Shown here: positions 26,324 through 36,010 of the stretch, piece after piece
Layout of the letters: each line of letters starts with the position of its first letter
How positions within the stretch are numbered: position 1 is the stretch's first letter
NCBI GenBank assembly: GCA_016125085.1
Contig: WGMM01000009.1
Coordinates: 124,001-188,000, forward strand
Direction of reading: 5' to 3'
Source of the DNA: a bacterium
Lineage (GTDB): Bacteria > Planctomycetota > Planctomycetia > Isosphaerales > Isosphaeraceae
Length of the DNA: 64,000 nt
Made by a program: the position numbers and the translations under genes
The notes under the pieces: generated by a model
The model's input: the letters and a program-made list of their open reading frames with translations, nothing else
Told to the model about the DNA's origin: nothing
Databases searched by the model: none

Positions 26324-27139
26324 TCAATACATGGTGAAAAGCGTTCGCGTTGCCCATTGAATTGTGGGAACCATGACCATATCGGCAGCCAGAACCGCGC
26401 AAATCGAGCCTACAACACCTTTTAAAGCCGCCTGTCCGACGGCTTCTGCCTCGCGCGGGCAATTCAGGCCCGCGCAGCCTGCGATCAGGGCCATAAGTCC
26501 TCCGAAAACTGCGGTTTTCAGCGTAGCTGGAAGCACGCGACCAAGTGTCAGCAAGTCGAGAGAACGATCAAGGAACGCTTCGACACCCATGTCGCCCCAG
26601 GCGTATTCAGCCGTCATGGCGCCGGCGATCGATGAGATGTCCATGACGATCGTCAGTACCGGCAATGCCAGGGCCATCGCGACGAACCTCGGAGTCAGCA
26701 GTGTCTCCGTCACGTTCACGCCCATGGCTGACAGGGCGTCCACTTCTTCGGTCAGGCTCATGGTGCTGAGTTCGGCGGCCGTGCTCGCCCCAAGGCGCGC
26801 TGCGCAGATGAGCCCGGTCAGGATCGGTCCGGTCTGAATGACGATCGCGGCGGCGACCAGGCTCGGCAGGTTCCCTTCAGCGCCATAAGTCCTGAGAATC
26901 TCGCGAATTTGAAACCAGGTGACCACGCCGACGGAAAACCCGGCGGCCGCGACGATCGGCATGCCCAGCCATGCGGCGTGTTCCCAGTGCCGCAAAACGA
27001 TGCCGCGGCGCTGGCGCAGAACTTTGCCCAGAGTCCGAAACACGGCGAGCGTCTGTTTCGAACCGATGCGGACCCAGCCCAACGCATTACGAAGAGCCAT
27101 ACCCGGTGCGTGATGCGTCGATTCGGACATGGTTTTCAC
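26324..27139 (-). CDS. mlaE: MlaE-family lipid ABC transporter permease
   Basis: The 271-residue integral membrane protein has five or six hydrophobic helices and the MlaE core: GPILTGLICAARLGASTAAELSTMSLTEEVDAL, containing the E-rich coupling segment, then LTPRFVAMALALPVLTIVMD. MlaE partners an ATPase (MlaF) and an MCE protein to move phospholipids between outer and inner membranes. The MCE gene is next, but no ATP-binding protein gene is found between or beside them, which is unusual. The N-terminus (about 1-50) is a basic extension. It is divergent from the DUF1559 gene. Confidence 0.9.
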   Translation of the reverse strand: MKTMSESTHHAPGMALRNALGWVRIGSKQTLAVFRTLGKVLRQRRGIVLRHWEHAAWLGMPIVAAAGFSVGVVTWFQIREILRTYGAEGNLPSLVAAAIVIQTGPILTGLICAARLGASTAAELSTMSLTEEVDALSAMGVNVTETLLTPRFVAMALALPVLTIVMDISSIAGAMTAEYAWGDMGVEAFLDRSLDLLTLGRVLPATLKTAVFGGLMALIAGCAGLNCPREAEAVGQAALKGVVGSICAVLAADMVMVPTIQWATRTLFTMY

Positions 27140-27402
27140 TGGCCTATGGAGTTGCCGAAAAGCGGTCGCTGTCGGATTACGGCAGCGCGAAAGTCACGTG
27201 AAGATCTTCCCGAAACGATCGACTTTCGGCTATATGTAGAATAAGACACTTCGGCGTCATGCAATCATGCTGGCATCATGGTCCGAGCCTCCTGCCCGTT
27301 CCGAATCATTCGTATGATTTTTCGGAACACCGAACGCCCTGGCTGTCAGTCGAAATCTTCCCGATTCGAAAATATGACCAGACGAACCGAAAGGGGAACG
27401 CA

Positions 27403-28425
27403 TTGATCCGGAGTCGCAAAAACGGTTTCACGCTGATCGAACTGCTGGTGGTCATCGCCATCATCGCAGTGCTCATCTCTCTGCTCCTGCCTGCCGTTCA
27501 GTCGGCTCGCGAGGCTGCCCGCCGAGCCCAGTGCGTCAACAACATGAAGCAACTTGGCCTCGCCATCCATAATTATCATGACATTCATAATGTCCTTCCG
27601 CCTGGCCGAATCTGGGCCCCGAATAACCCGGCCGGTTGCGGATACAACTTCTTCCAGTGTCAGGACACCAACTGGTTCATCCTGATGCTGCCCCAGTTCG
27701 AACAGGGCACTCTGGCCAACGCCTTCAACTACACCACCGGGTCGGGCGGTCCGCTTCTCGGTCTGCCGGTCGGCTTCTTCGCGAATTCGACCGTGATGGC
27801 GACGAAAATCGGACTTTTCCAGTGCCCCAGCGATATCGACAACAAGTTCCAGATCACGCCCCAATACGTCGGCGGCGCGCTTTCCGGGCCGATTTCGACG
27901 AAGGGCAATTACGTCGTCTCCTGGGGCAATACCCAGTGGGATCAGACGGACATCGTCACCAACAGTCTGAACGTCAAATATCTTCAGTCCGCTTTCGGGC
28001 ATAACGGCAATATCGGCCTGAACCGGTTCACCGACGGTACTTCCAACTCCGTCGTCATGGCCGAGATCATTCAGGGTGCCACATACGACATCCGCGGCGC
28101 CATCTGGCAAAGCGTTCCCGGTGGCAGCCACTTCGAAAGCCGCGTGGCCCCGAACAAGTCCATCGACACCTATGGTACGGGCGTCTACGGCGACCGGCTC
28201 AATCAGGTGATCTTTTGCGTCAACCAGCCCCCGTACTTGCCGTGCACGGGCGGCGGTGGCGACCGTGCGAGCTATGCCGGTGCCCGCAGCCGGCACCCCG
28301 GCGGACTGAATTCGCTTCTGGGGGACGGTTCCGTCCGGTTCTTCAAGGACACCGTCAACGCCCAGGTCTGGATCCAGATCAATTCCATCAACGGTGGCGA
28401 AGTCGTCAGTGCCGACGCTTATTGA
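27403..28425 (+). CDS. DUF1559 pilin-like prepilin protein
   Basis: This is the abundant planctomycete DUF1559 family. The N-terminus is MIRSRKNGFTLIELLVVIAI, a type IV prepilin signal cleaved at G|FTLIE, with one long hydrophobic helix. The globular part has the CVNNMKQLGLAIHNYHDIHNVLPPG block and the conserved C-terminal LLGDGSVRFFKDTVN (H-x9-DG region). The start is TTG at 27403; AAGGGG lies six bases upstream and no in-frame ATG is near. At 340 residues it is typical. It is probably assembled into pseudopili or secreted through a type II-like system. A strong hairpin follows the stop. Confidence 0.93.
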   Translation: MIRSRKNGFTLIELLVVIAIIAVLISLLLPAVQSAREAARRAQCVNNMKQLGLAIHNYHDIHNVLPPGRIWAPNNPAGCGYNFFQCQDTNWFILMLPQFEQGTLANAFNYTTGSGGPLLGLPVGFFANSTVMATKIGLFQCPSDIDNKFQITPQYVGGALSGPISTKGNYVVSWGNTQWDQTDIVTNSLNVKYLQSAFGHNGNIGLNRFTDGTSNSVVMAEIIQGATYDIRGAIWQSVPGGSHFESRVAPNKSIDTYGTGVYGDRLNQVIFCVNQPPYLPCTGGGGDRASYAGARSRHPGGLNSLLGDGSVRFFKDTVNAQVWIQINSINGGEVVSADAY

Positions 28426-28444
28426 TCTCCACTAATCAAGAATG

Positions 28445-28482
28445 ATGGCCCCGGAAGCCTTTCGAAGGCATCCGGGGCCATT
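28445..28482 (+). terminator. Terminator hairpin after the DUF1559 gene
   Basis: An 11-bp outer stem (ATGGCCCCGGA / TCCGGGGCCAT) continues after one mismatch into GCCTT / AAGGC with a TCG loop. The following ATTCCTG is a poor U-tract, but the structure is very stable. Confidence 0.7.
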
Positions 28483-28505
28483 CCTGTCCCTCCAGGATCG
28501 ACCTG

Positions 28506-29336
28506 ATGCCCGCCTGGCCTGCTCGAATCCTGATCATCGCGTTCTGGGCCCTATCCACCGCATGGCTCGTCAGCCGGGATGTGTTGCCGGAATATCTGGT
28601 CGGCCAGCCGCCTGACTGGAAACGGGTCGTCGCCGCGACGGTCGAGGCACCGTCCCGCTGGCTGATTTCGGTCGAAGACGCGCCGGATCGCCTGCGTGTC
28701 GTCGGGCAGGCGTTCAGCGAATCGCATCGCAAGCCAGACGGATCGACCGAGCTCGATAGCCGCGTGAAAGTCGATGGCCGGGGCCTGCTCAAGGGGACGC
28801 CGCTGGCCGTCGCCGAAGCGACCGAATTCGTTTTCCGAAGCTCCACAAGAATTTCGCCCCAGGGGCTGCTCGATCTTGCCCGGGCGGACGTTCACATCGG
28901 CGATCTTGGCGAAGAGCCGGTGCTGAACGTTCAAGCGGTTCCCGCACCTGGCGGCAAACTTGACATCCGCTTCTCGAGCAGGCTTTCGCCTCTTTTGAAT
29001 TTTCGTCAAACCGTCGATCAGGATCCACGTGCGATGGTCCGAGGAGGACTGGAACCGCTTGACCGTTTGCCCGGCCTTCGTGTCGGTCAAACCTGGTCGA
29101 CTCAGGTGCTTCAGCCACTTACGGCCCGTCCTGAAACGATCCGGTCCGAAGTCACCGGTATCGAACGCCTTTTCTGGAACGGCAATCCGACGGAAACCTT
29201 CGTCGTGATGCACAAGGCGTCGACGTTCTCGGCCCGGATGTGGGTCCGCCGTGATGGTCTCGTCATTCGGCAGGAGCTGCCGACGCCGCTGGTGAAACTG
29301 GTCCTCGAGCGTGAGCCGGAGGAACCTGTCCGATGA
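28506..29336 (+). CDS. Membrane-anchored unknown, first gene of an ABC operon
   Basis: The 276-residue protein has one N-terminal helix (about 6-24, ARILIIAFWALSTAWLVS) and a large extracytoplasmic beta-rich region: VEDAPDRLRVVGQAF, GSTELDSRVKVDGRG, LDIRFSSRLSPLL and FVVMHKASTFSARMWV. AGGA lies eight bases upstream. Its stop overlaps the ATG of the ATP-binding gene by four bases (ATGA), so it belongs with the transporter. It may be an accessory or substrate-handling subunit; no known family is recognised and it is not a typical periplasmic binding protein. Confidence 0.75.
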   Translation: MPAWPARILIIAFWALSTAWLVSRDVLPEYLVGQPPDWKRVVAATVEAPSRWLISVEDAPDRLRVVGQAFSESHRKPDGSTELDSRVKVDGRGLLKGTPLAVAEATEFVFRSSTRISPQGLLDLARADVHIGDLGEEPVLNVQAVPAPGGKLDIRFSSRLSPLLNFRQTVDQDPRAMVRGGLEPLDRLPGLRVGQTWSTQVLQPLTARPETIRSEVTGIERLFWNGNPTETFVVMHKASTFSARMWVRRDGLVIRQELPTPLVKLVLEREPEEPVR

Positions 29337-30157
29337 CCGCCAATTTGACGAGTGCCGCAAGTTCGGCCGGTTCCGGTTCCGAAATGATTCGCTTCGATGG
29401 CGTAACCAGGCGTTTCGGTCCGAAAACGGCCGTGGACGGTCTCGATCTGACCGTACGGGCCGGAGAGCTTTTCGCCTTTCTCGGACCTAACGGGGCTGGC
29501 AAGACGACTTCCATAAAGATGCTTTGCGGCCTGCTCAAGCCGACGTCGGGCACGATCACTCTCGGCGGTTATGCTGCAGGTTCGGCCGAAGCCCGGGCCA
29601 TGCTCGCATATGTGCCCGATCAGCCTTTTCTTTACGATAAACTTACAGGACGCGAATTCCTGTCGTTCGTCACGCGCATGTACGGTATGGACGCGAACCG
29701 TGCCGCGGAGCGGACCAAAGAGCTTGTCCGCATGTTCGAAATCGAGAGCTTCCTCGACGAACTCTGCGAAGGCTACAGCCAGGGGATGAAGCAGCGACTC
29801 GTGTTCGCCTCGGCCCTGGTGCATGAGCCGAAAGTGCTCGTCGTGGACGAACCCTTCGTCGGGCTGGACCCGCGCTCGGCCCGAATCGTGAAACGCATGT
29901 TCGTCGAGCAGGCCCGCTCCGGCGTGGCCGTGCTGATGTCCATTCACCTGCTTTCGATCGCCGAAGACCTGGCTGACCGGATCGGCATCATCCACAAAGG
30001 ACGGCTGATCGCGGACGGCAAACTTGCCCAACTTCGCGAAACGCTCTCGCATACCGGATCTCTGGAAGACCTTTTTCTTCAGCTCACTGACGGCGATCCG
30101 GCCGCGGATGCTGAAGAAAAGGCTCCTGAGACTTTCGAAGAGCAGGGCCCGCCGTGA
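29333..30157 (+). CDS. ABC transporter ATP-binding protein
   Basis: Walker A GPNGAGKTT is at residues 51-59, the signature YSQGMKQR at 148-155 (reads Y-S-Q-G rather than L-S-G-G, common in exporter ATPases), Walker B VLVVDEP at 168-174, and the H-loop in SIHLLS. The 274-residue length and GLDP after Walker B match the ABC-2-type exporters. It overlaps the first gene by ATGA and the permease by GTGA, so the three are translationally coupled. It should power the permease encoded next. The substrate is unknown. Confidence 0.92.
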   Translation: MTANLTSAASSAGSGSEMIRFDGVTRRFGPKTAVDGLDLTVRAGELFAFLGPNGAGKTTSIKMLCGLLKPTSGTITLGGYAAGSAEARAMLAYVPDQPFLYDKLTGREFLSFVTRMYGMDANRAAERTKELVRMFEIESFLDELCEGYSQGMKQRLVFASALVHEPKVLVVDEPFVGLDPRSARIVKRMFVEQARSGVAVLMSIHLLSIAEDLADRIGIIHKGRLIADGKLAQLRETLSHTGSLEDLFLQLTDGDPAADAEEKAPETFEEQGPP

Positions 30158-31911
30158 ATCGAAGCGTGCCCGACGATTCATCGCCTGCCATCGTTTCCGC
30201 GGAACCGGGCGGCATGGCACTGCGCTATCTGCGGCGCCGGCTCCTGAAGAACACCTTGAACGACCTCTGGAACAACAGCCGGCTGCGGCTGGGGGTCGCG
30301 GCTTTCTGCTGCTTCGTTTTCTGGGCCGGAATGTTCGTGCTGTTCCTGGGCGGATTCGCATTCGTTGAGCAGTTCAAGCTCACGGCCGAGATCTACGAAT
30401 ATCTCTTCAGCCTGTTTTTTCTGACGCTATTCGTCATGCTCGGCGTTTCGACCGGAATCATCATCTATGCAGGTTTGCTCTACGGCCGCGAGTCCGCCTG
30501 GCTGCTCACTCAACCCGTTCGCGAAGACCATCTGTTCGCTCACAAATTCGCTGAATCGGTCGTTTTCGCCGGCTGGGGCGTGCTTCTGCTCGGGAGCCCC
30601 GTACTTGTCGCCTATGGTCTGGTGGTCAAAGCCGGCGGCCTGTATTTTCTGTCGATCGTGCCGCTCCTTGCTGCATTCGTAGGATTGCCCGGAGCCCTGG
30701 GAGCGACCGGGGCAATGATCATTGGCTATCTCATGCCACGGCGGCCGAAAACGATTCTCGCCGTCGTTTCGGTATTTCTGCTGTACTTCGTCGGTCGATT
30801 CGTGTGGGATGCGTTCCGCACGCCCGGGACGGCTCTGACGCCTGACTGGATGGACAACCTGCTCGGCCGGCTCTCCTTCAGCCGGCATCCTCTACTGCCC
30901 AGCCGCTGGATGGCCCGGGCCGTCATCGGCATGGCTGAGGGCCAGACGGCGACGGGCCTGGCCTACATCTGCACGATCGCGGCCAACGCGGCCATGGCCT
31001 GGCTCGTTTCCACGTGGGTGGCAAGGAAGATCCTTCGCGCCACTTTTTGCCGGGCTCAGGGAGAGCGATCAGGCCGAAGAAGGCGTCAGTCCGAATGGAT
31101 CGAGCGTATCGTCGACATGGGAGTGCCGTTCATGTCGCGATCGGTTCGGCTCATCATCGCCAAGGACGCCCGCTGCTTCCTGCGTGATCCGGCCCAATGG
31201 TCGCAGTTTCTCGTCTTCTTCGGGCTTCTGGCGGCCTATTTCGCGAATATCCGCCGATTTTCGACGAATCTCGAAAGCCCGGTCTGGCGCAATCTCGTCA
31301 GCTTCCTCAACCTTTCCGTCACCGCGCTTCTGCTGGCGACTTTCACCAGTCGCTTCATTTTCCCAATGATGTCGCTGGAAGGCCGTAATGCCTGGATGCT
31401 CAATCTTCTGCCGCTGAAACGCTCGCAGATTCTCTGGGGCAAGTTCGTCTTTTCGGCCTCGCTCGCCTTAGTGGCCTGCGAATCGCTTCTTTTGATTTCT
31501 GACATCCAGCTCGGGCTCGATGTCGGTCTCATCGCCGTACATGCCACCCTTATGGCCGTACTTTGCCTGGGTCTATCGGCGATTTCGGTCGGCCTGGGTG
31601 CACGCCTGCCGAATTATCGTGAAAGCGATCCATCGAAAATCGCGGCCGGCTTCGGGGGCACGCTCAACCTGGTAGTCAGCCTGCTGTTCCTTCTTGTGGC
31701 GATCGGTGCCGTGGCTTTGCCGTGTCATCTTTACTTCGCTGGGCTGGATACCCGGGCAGAAGGCTTCCGCCGCATGACGTCGAGCTGGACCGCCGATCAA
31801 TTCCGGTCGCGCCTGGCGATCGGCCTGGGGCTTTCCGTAGCAGTCGGTATCGCGGCCGTGACGGTGCCGATCCGCATCGGCCTGAGAGCTTTGGAGGAGC
31901 AGGAGTTTTGA
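30154..31911 (+). CDS. ABC-type export permease, large
   Basis: The 585-residue protein has about ten to twelve hydrophobic helices in two halves (for example VGLPGALGATGAMIIGYLM and LVVSLLFLLVAIGAVALP). A central charged loop contains RAQGERSGRRRRQSEWIERI. It begins with GTG at 30154, overlapping the ATPase stop. It resembles the large putative ABC exporter permeases of planctomycetes rather than single-domain ABC-2 permeases. With the coupled ATPase and the anchored unknown it makes a complete transporter; direction of transport is presumed outward. No substrate gene is next to it. Confidence 0.85.
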   Translation: MNRSVPDDSSPAIVSAEPGGMALRYLRRRLLKNTLNDLWNNSRLRLGVAAFCCFVFWAGMFVLFLGGFAFVEQFKLTAEIYEYLFSLFFLTLFVMLGVSTGIIIYAGLLYGRESAWLLTQPVREDHLFAHKFAESVVFAGWGVLLLGSPVLVAYGLVVKAGGLYFLSIVPLLAAFVGLPGALGATGAMIIGYLMPRRPKTILAVVSVFLLYFVGRFVWDAFRTPGTALTPDWMDNLLGRLSFSRHPLLPSRWMARAVIGMAEGQTATGLAYICTIAANAAMAWLVSTWVARKILRATFCRAQGERSGRRRRQSEWIERIVDMGVPFMSRSVRLIIAKDARCFLRDPAQWSQFLVFFGLLAAYFANIRRFSTNLESPVWRNLVSFLNLSVTALLLATFTSRFIFPMMSLEGRNAWMLNLLPLKRSQILWGKFVFSASLALVACESLLLISDIQLGLDVGLIAVHATLMAVLCLGLSAISVGLGARLPNYRESDPSKIAAGFGGTLNLVVSLLFLLVAIGAVALPCHLYFAGLDTRAEGFRRMTSSWTADQFRSRLAIGLGLSVAVGIAAVTVPIRIGLRALEEQEF

Positions 31912-31991
31912 GGCGTTGAACGTGATGGGTTATAATGGTTCTGTCGATTCCCGCCTGAGATGAAACGAAGTCCGACCGGGCCGCCGCTACA

Positions 31992-34370
31992 ATGATTCCG
32001 TTCAATCACAACGATCGAAATTCCGGTTTCGCGACGATTTTTCGATTCGCGTCAACGCTGTCCGCCTCGCTCGCTCTGAGCGTCTCGGCCTCTGCAGAGG
32101 AATCGGTCGACTTCGCCCGCGAAGTTCGCCCGATCCTCGCCCGCCACTGCTTCGCCTGCCACGGCCCCGATCAGGCCCAGCGCAAGGCCGAACTGCGGCT
32201 CGATACGAAAGAGGGGGCCTTCGGTGATCTCGGCGGATATGCCCCGGTCGTTGCCGGAAAAGTGGACGACAGCGAGATCATCGCCCGTATCGTGTCCGAA
32301 GATGCCGACGAAGTCATGCCCCCCGGCGGCCCGGAAAAACGTCTGAAGCCCGAAGAAGTCGCCACGCTCAAACGCTGGATCGCCCAGGGCGCGCCCTGGA
32401 AAAACCACTGGGCCTTCGAACCGCCGGTGAAAGCCGCATTGCCGACGGTCAAATCGCCTGAAAAAGCGAAATCGCCTATCGACAGGTTCGTTCTCGCCAG
32501 GCTCGAATCGGCCGGACTTACACTCAATCCCGAGGCCGACAAGGCGACTCTCATCCGCCGCGTTTCGCTTGATCTCACTGGCTTGCCGCCGACTCCGGAG
32601 CAGGTGGCCGAATTCATGTCCGATACCGCGCCTGACGCTTATGAACGGCTCGTCGAGCGCCTCCTCGCCAGCCCCGGCTATGGCGAACGCTGGGCCCGGA
32701 TGTGGCTTGACCTGGCCCGGTTCGCCGACACGAAAGGCTACGAAAAGGACCGCTCCAGGCCAATGTGGCGCTATCGCGACTGGGTCATCGCAGCCTTCAA
32801 TCGTGACCTCACTTACGACCGTTTCACTCTGGAGCAACTCGCCGGAGACCTGCTTCCGGAAAGCACGCCCGAACAGCGGCTGGCCACGGCATTCCACCGT
32901 AATACGCTTACGAACGAAGAGGGTGGAACCGACGACGAGGAATTCCGCTCGATCGCCGTCAAGGACCGTGTCGATACGACCGCTCAGGTGTGGATGGGCC
33001 TGACCTTCGGCTGCGCCAAATGCCATAGCCACAAATACGACCCGATCTCGACCACCGATTACTATCGCTTTTACGCCTATTTCAATCAGACCGCCGACGC
33101 CGACCGGGGGGACGAATTCCCGACCGAAACCTTTCCGACTCCTGAACAATCGGCAGAACTGAAACGTCTTTACGACGAGATCGCAAGCGTCGAATCAGGC
33201 CTGGCCTCTGGCCCGCCCAGGCGTGAAACGTTCGACAAAATCAAAACGCTGCGGGATCGCTACAACGCTATCGAAGCCGCCTGTCGAACGCCGGTTTTCA
33301 AGGAACTGGCCGCCGATAAGCGCCGGATGACGAAGATTCACAAGCGGGGCAACTTTCTCGACCCCGGCGATACCGTCACTGCAGGCACGCCCGAGAGCTT
33401 CCCCGGGCTTGCCGCCGGTCAGCCCGACGACCGCCGAGCTGTGGCCGCCTGGCTCTTCGATCCCTCCAATCCGCTGACGTCGCGGGTGGCCGTGAATCGT
33501 CACTGGGCCGCGTTTTTCGGTACAGGCCTGGTGGCCACGCAGGAAGACTTCGGCAGCCAGGGCGAGCCGCCATCGCACCCGGAACTGCTCGATCATCTCG
33601 CGATCTCCTTCCGCGAGGCGAATTACAGCCTCAAGGCTCTGTGCCGCATGATCGTCACCAGCGCGACTTACCGGCAATCGTCGAAAGCCAGCGCCGACCT
33701 GCTGGCCAAAGACCCGGCCAACCGGTTGCTCGGCCGGTTCCCGCGGGCCCGGCTCGAAGCCGAAATGATCCGAGATGCTTCTCTTCGCGTCGCCGGCCTG
33801 CTTTCGCCCAGGATGTTCGGGCCATCGGTCATGCCGTATCAGCCCGAGGGCATCTGGCGCAGCACCTATAACACCGACAAATGGATCACCAGCCCGGGCG
33901 AGGACAAGCACCGCCGCGGGCTTTACACGTTCATCAAACGCACCAGCCCCTATCCGGCCATGATCACGCTGGATGCCCCCAGCCGCGAATTCTGCACGAT
34001 CCGGCGCATCACGACCAACACGCCCCTGCAGGCTCTGGTCACGCTCAACGACACCGTCTATGTCGAAGCCGCTCAGGCTCTGGCTCGCCGCATGATTCGC
34101 GAGACCGATGCGACCGACGTGAAGGCCCGCATCGCCCGGGGCTTGAAGCTGGCTCTCGTGCGTGAGCCGAAGCCCGATGAACTCGAAGCCCTGGCGGCTC
34201 TTTACGCTGACCGGCTCGCGGCCTATCGATCCGATGCGACCGCCGCGAACGCCATGGCCACCGAGCCTCTCGGGCCCGTTCCCGCCGGGATCGACACGGC
34301 CGAACTCGCGGCCCTGACCAACGTGGCCAACGTGATCCTCAACCTCGACGAATTCCTTACGAAGCCCTGA
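31992..34370 (+). CDS. PSCyt1-DUF1549-DUF1553 cytochrome-type protein
   Basis: The 792-residue exported protein has a signal peptide (ends near SASAEE, about 36). A mono-haem PSCyt1 domain with HCFACHGPDQ places the CxxCH at residues 53-57. DUF1549 (PSCyt2) follows at about 135-350 (SPIDRFVLARLESAGL, RRVSLDLTGLPPTPEQV, YGERWARMWLDLARFADTKGYEKD), then DUF1553 (PSD1) at 460-760 (SNPLTSRVAVNRHWAAFFGTGLV, TYRQSS). Such proteins are planctomycete hallmarks with no proven activity; they may oxidise extracellular polymers or carry electrons. It is co-directional with the DUF1501 gene 67 bases downstream, the usual partner. Confidence 0.95.
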   Translation: MIPFNHNDRNSGFATIFRFASTLSASLALSVSASAEESVDFAREVRPILARHCFACHGPDQAQRKAELRLDTKEGAFGDLGGYAPVVAGKVDDSEIIARIVSEDADEVMPPGGPEKRLKPEEVATLKRWIAQGAPWKNHWAFEPPVKAALPTVKSPEKAKSPIDRFVLARLESAGLTLNPEADKATLIRRVSLDLTGLPPTPEQVAEFMSDTAPDAYERLVERLLASPGYGERWARMWLDLARFADTKGYEKDRSRPMWRYRDWVIAAFNRDLTYDRFTLEQLAGDLLPESTPEQRLATAFHRNTLTNEEGGTDDEEFRSIAVKDRVDTTAQVWMGLTFGCAKCHSHKYDPISTTDYYRFYAYFNQTADADRGDEFPTETFPTPEQSAELKRLYDEIASVESGLASGPPRRETFDKIKTLRDRYNAIEAACRTPVFKELAADKRRMTKIHKRGNFLDPGDTVTAGTPESFPGLAAGQPDDRRAVAAWLFDPSNPLTSRVAVNRHWAAFFGTGLVATQEDFGSQGEPPSHPELLDHLAISFREANYSLKALCRMIVTSATYRQSSKASADLLAKDPANRLLGRFPRARLEAEMIRDASLRVAGLLSPRMFGPSVMPYQPEGIWRSTYNTDKWITSPGEDKHRRGLYTFIKRTSPYPAMITLDAPSREFCTIRRITTNTPLQALVTLNDTVYVEAAQALARRMIRETDATDVKARIARGLKLALVREPKPDELEALAALYADRLAAYRSDATAANAMATEPLGPVPAGIDTAELAALTNVANVILNLDEFLTKP

Positions 34371-34437
34371 ATCGTATTCGCCGGATCGTAACGAACGATC
34401 GAACCGCGACCGACTCAGCAAGAGAACTCGAAAGATC

Positions 34438-35964
34438 ATGACTCCGTTCGAAGAACTTCACGCCGAAACCGTGCTGAACAAGACTCGCCGCCACTTCTTC
34501 GGCCAGATCGGCGTTTCGCTCGGCTCGATCGCCCTGGCCGACTTGCTGGCCCGAGACGGGCTCGGCAGGCTGAACGCCGCTGAGCCGGTCAATCCGTTCG
34601 CTCCCCGGCCGCCGATGATCCCGGCGAAGGCGAAGCACGTCATCTATCTGCACATGGCCGGCTCGCCCAGCCAGCTTGATCTGTTCGACGATAAGCCCGA
34701 GCTGCGCAAGTTCGACGGCAAGGAGTGCCCGAAAGAACTGCTGGAAGGCAAGCGGTTCGCCTTCATCAAGGGCGTGCCCAAAATGCTGGGCAGCCCCTAC
34801 AAATTCGAGAAGCACGGGCAGTCGGGCACGGAGCTTTCGCAGCTCTGGAAGTATCTGCCCGGCGTCATCGACAAGTTCGCTGTGCTCAAAACGGTCAAAA
34901 CGGACCAGTTCAACCACGCCCCGGCCCAGCTTTACCTGCACACCGGCACGAACCTCTTCGGCGGCGCATCCATGGGGGCCTGGGCGACTTATGGCCTCGG
35001 CAGCGAAAATACCGACCTGCCGGGCTTCATCGTCCTGACCTCAGGCGGCAAGACGCCCGATGCCGGTAAATCTGTTTGGGGCAGCGGCTTTCTGCCTTCG
35101 GTGTTTCAGGGGGTTCAGTGTCGCTCCGAGGGCGATCCCGTCCTCTTCCTGGCCAACCCCAAAGGCATGGATCAGGCTGGCCGACGTCGCACGCTCGACA
35201 CGCTCAAAGCCCTGAACGATCGACAGGCCACCGAGCTTGGCGACCCGGAAACCGTCACCCGCATCGCTCAATATGAGCTGGCTTATCGCATGCAGCTGAC
35301 GGCCCCCGAGGTGATGGATATTTCGCGAGAGCCGAAGGAAATCCTCGAGATGTACGGAGCCGTTCCCGGCTTCGTGCCCGACAGCGACGCAGCCGCCGAC
35401 CCTCGCACAGCCTACAAAGCCACCGACGCCACCTTCGCCAATAACTGCCTGCTGGCTCGGCGGCTGGTTGAGTCGGGCGTGCGGTTCGTCCAGCTTTTCG
35501 ACTGGGGCTGGGATCACCACGGAGCCAGCCCTGGCGAGGATATCGTGAACACCCTGCCGATCAAGGTCGGCCAGATCGACAAGGCCATCACGGCCCTCGT
35601 GAACGATCTCGACCAGCGTGGCCTGCTCGACGAAACCCTGATCGTCTGGGGCGGCGAATTCGGCCGTACGCCGATGGCCCAGAACAGCCCGAACCAGTTC
35701 GCCCCCGGCCGCGACCATCACCCCTATGCTTTCACCATGATGATGGCTGGTGGCGGCATCAAGGGCGGGCAGACGATCGGCAAAACGGACGACATCGGGT
35801 ACTATCCCGTGGAACGTCCACTCGACGTTCGCGACGTTCAGGCGACGATCCTGACGCTTCTGGGCCTGGACCCGTATCGACTGATCTATCCCTATCAGGG
35901 CCTGGAGCAACGTCTGATCGGCGTCGAAGGCAAGGGTAAGGTGCCGGATGGGCTGATCGGTTGA
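34438..35964 (+). CDS. DUF1501 family exported protein
   Basis: The 508-residue DUF1501 protein starts with RRHFFGQIGVSLGSIALADL, a weak Tat-like or signal sequence. It contains AKHVIYLHMAGSPSQLDLFD, DTLPGFIVLTS-like strands, GVRFVQLFDWGWDHHG and LIVWGGEFGRTPMAQN, characteristic of this sulfatase-fold-related family. The D/H-rich blocks are those expected for metal binding, but no catalytic cysteine or serine for formylglycine is seen. It almost always accompanies a DUF1549/DUF1553 protein, as here. The natural substrate is unknown; it is probably periplasmic. Confidence 0.94.
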   Translation: MTPFEELHAETVLNKTRRHFFGQIGVSLGSIALADLLARDGLGRLNAAEPVNPFAPRPPMIPAKAKHVIYLHMAGSPSQLDLFDDKPELRKFDGKECPKELLEGKRFAFIKGVPKMLGSPYKFEKHGQSGTELSQLWKYLPGVIDKFAVLKTVKTDQFNHAPAQLYLHTGTNLFGGASMGAWATYGLGSENTDLPGFIVLTSGGKTPDAGKSVWGSGFLPSVFQGVQCRSEGDPVLFLANPKGMDQAGRRRTLDTLKALNDRQATELGDPETVTRIAQYELAYRMQLTAPEVMDISREPKEILEMYGAVPGFVPDSDAAADPRTAYKATDATFANNCLLARRLVESGVRFVQLFDWGWDHHGASPGEDIVNTLPIKVGQIDKAITALVNDLDQRGLLDETLIVWGGEFGRTPMAQNSPNQFAPGRDHHPYAFTMMMAGGGIKGGQTIGKTDDIGYYPVERPLDVRDVQATILTLLGLDPYRLIYPYQGLEQRLIGVEGKGKVPDGLIG

Positions 35965-36010
35965 CGTCGCCGGTTCGCGGGTTTTCGCCCGATTCCGTCC
36001 CGTCCGGCTA

